Of a stretch of 7,811 nucleotides of DNA, positions 7,130-7,811 are shown in pieces. The notes beneath the pieces are model-generated. The model was not told the DNA's origin and did not search any database. It worked only from the letters and a program-made list of their open reading frames with translations. Source of the DNA: Pseudomonadales bacterium (GTDB lineage: Bacteria; Pseudomonadota; Gammaproteobacteria; Steroidobacterales; Steroidobacteraceae); the NCBI GenBank assembly GCA_020442965.1, contig JAGRJB010000288.1, positions 1 to 7,811 of the forward strand, written 5' to 3'. The position numbers and the translations under genes are program-made. Each line of letters begins with the position of its first letter. Position 1 is the first letter of the stretch.

Positions 7130-7543
7130 CTATTTTTGCTTCTCGATGGCAATCAGTTGCAGGGCGCGGCTCACGTCGTTCACGGTGTTTTGCATCCAGG
7201 CGCCGTACTTCTTGTGAATCACGCGCGTCTGACCGTCTTTCGACAGGCCATAGTCGAGATTGGTGCTGTCGACGTACTTGAATGCGACGTGACTGGTGTC
7301 GTAGTCGATATGAATCCGGACCGTGTGCTTGCGGATGATCAAGGTGGCTTCTATGTCCTTGGGCGTTTCCTGATTGATGATCCAGCCGCGCTGTGTGAGG
7401 CCGGTGCGAATACCGCGGCTCACGTCCTTGCCATCGAGCCCGGAGGGCACGGCGACCGGTTGCGGATCGACCAGCGGTACCGCTGCTAACAAGGGCAGCG
7501 AGACAGCTGACAGGATCAGGGCGAGCAGCAGTTGACGGCGCAT
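7130..7543 (-). CDS. Small secreted (periplasmic) protein of unknown function in the pigment operon
   Basis: A 137-residue protein with a clear signal peptide: MRRQ, then the hydrophobic run LLLALILSAVSLPLLA (5-20), with cleavage likely near residue 21. It has no cysteine, so it is not a lipoprotein. The mature part has patterned segments that look conserved: RKHTVRIHIDYDTSHVAFKY (71-90), the following VDSTNLDYG, and VIHKKYGAWMQNTVNDV (108-124). I recognise the pattern as one seen in small secreted proteins of other bacteria but cannot name a function. The frame has two ATGs. The upstream one (7555) abuts the ACP stop and would add MEIP. The one used here (7543) has a GGAG six nt ahead and directly precedes the basic n-region, so it is preferred. 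It lies between the ACP and ketosynthase genes in one operon, suggesting a link between synthesis and envelope delivery of the product; this is inference. Confidence 0.8.
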   Translation of the reverse strand: MRRQLLLALILSAVSLPLLAAVPLVDPQPVAVPSGLDGKDVSRGIRTGLTQRGWIINQETPKDIEATLIIRKHTVRIHIDYDTSHVAFKYVDSTNLDYGLSKDGQTRVIHKKYGAWMQNTVNDVSRALQLIAIEKQK

Positions 7544-7549
7544 GGGAAT

Positions 7550-7553
7550 CTCC
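7550..7553 (-). promoter_or_regulatory. Shine-Dalgarno that decides the start of the small secreted protein
   Basis: GGAG on the - strand ends six nt before the ATG at 7543-7541, which is ideal spacing. It overlaps the G of the upstream in-frame ATG at 7555-7553. That ATG has no purine-rich site of its own, since the preceding bases are CACCAACCCCTAG. The GGAG therefore supports initiation at 7543. Confidence 0.6.
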
Positions 7554-7555
7554 AT

Positions 7556-7811
7556 CTAGGGGTTGGTGCGGTGCGCATCGATATGTTCAGAGAGTGCGCG
7601 CAGCGAGGCGAAGATCTGCCGGTTGTTCTCGTCGTCCGAGCGCATCTGAAACCCGTAGCGCTTGGATATCTCGAGTGCCAGTTCCAAGGCGTCGATCGAA
7701 TCGAGCCCCAGGCCTTCGCCGAACAACGGCTGTTGCGGATCGATATCAGCCGGTGTAACGGCTTCCAGGTTGAGAGCCTGTACGATCAGCTTCGCGAGCT
7801 CTTGCTCGGCC
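7556..7811 (-). CDS. Acyl carrier protein (ApeE-like), N-terminus outside window
   Basis: The last - strand frame entering from the right edge gives 84 residues before a TAG at 7558-7556. It begins AEQELAKLIVQALNLEAVTP and contains GEGLGLDSIDALELALEI, the classic phosphopantetheine attachment motif. The serine is at visible residue 38. A C-terminal helix (IFASLRALSEHIDAH) completes the four-helix ACP plan. The GLGLDSIDALEL form, followed after about 20 residues by an ENNRQIF segment, resembles the ApeE carrier protein of aryl polyene clusters. Aryl polyene systems usually encode two ACPs, so another may lie to the right of the window. Only a few residues are likely missing. The stop codon touches the first in-frame ATG of the next gene and is 12 nt from its preferred start. 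Confidence 0.93.
   Translation of the reverse strand, partial: AEQELAKLIVQALNLEAVTPADIDPQQPLFGEGLGLDSIDALELALEISKRYGFQMRSDDENNRQIFASLRALSEHIDAHRTNP

Noticed and set aside
6719..7489. A 256-codon open frame on the + strand opposite the ketosynthase and secreted-protein genes
   Set aside because: It is Arg/Ser-rich and has no recognisable motif. It lies opposite a ketosynthase with all its catalytic residues, as expected for antisense frames in GC-rich DNA.
7544..7555. Extension of the secreted protein to the first ATG at 7555 (adding MEIP)
   Set aside because: No Shine-Dalgarno precedes it, the GGAG lies over it, and the later ATG gives a standard signal peptide n-region.

Overview
The window looks like part of an aryl polyene (APE) or xanthomonadin-like pigment gene cluster from a GC-rich Gram-negative bacterium. 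A gammaproteobacterium is most likely (Xanthomonadales/Nevskiales-like), but a betaproteobacterium cannot be excluded. The case rests on gene content: a LolA-like periplasmic carrier, an MMPL/RND-type exporter, an ApeP-type hotdog dehydratase, a complete beta-ketoacyl synthase next to a cysteine-less chain-length-factor-like partner, and an ApeE-like acyl carrier protein. These are the usual parts of the type II polyketide machinery that builds outer-membrane aryl polyenes. The lineage and pigment assignments are inferences from protein motifs; no searches were run.

Layout. Two tightly packed gene sets converge near position 3490. On the + strand (1..3489) are the C-terminal end of an unidentified protein (possibly an acyltransferase), a LolA-like protein, a 12-TM MMPL exporter and a hotdog dehydratase. 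Each overlaps the next (about 80-95 nt, 14 nt and 4 nt). On the - strand, read right to left from 7811 to 3505, are an acyl carrier protein (N-terminus outside the window), a small secreted protein of unknown function, a ketosynthase, a ketosynthase-like chain length factor, and a flavin-dependent halogenase-like oxidoreductase. Spacings there are 12 nt (to the preferred start of the small protein), 2 nt, 15 nt and a 4-nt ATGA overlap. Only 15 nt separate the two converging stop codons, and a short hairpin sits there. No intergenic gap exceeds 20 bases, so no stretch over 300 bases lacks a gene.

How the genes may work together (inference from known APE systems). The ACP carries the growing polyene. 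The ketosynthase/chain length factor pair would extend it with malonyl units, and a ketoreductase, not in this window, would reduce the beta-keto group. The dehydratase would then remove water to give each conjugated double bond. The MMPL protein and LolA-like carrier would move the lipidic product across the inner membrane and periplasm. The most notable gene is the flavoprotein ending the - strand operon. It keeps the WxWxIP motif and a lysine matching the catalytic lysine of flavin halogenases, so the product may be a halogenated aryl polyene, as the brominated xanthomonadins are. No tRNA, rRNA, CRISPR array, insertion sequence or origin was seen.
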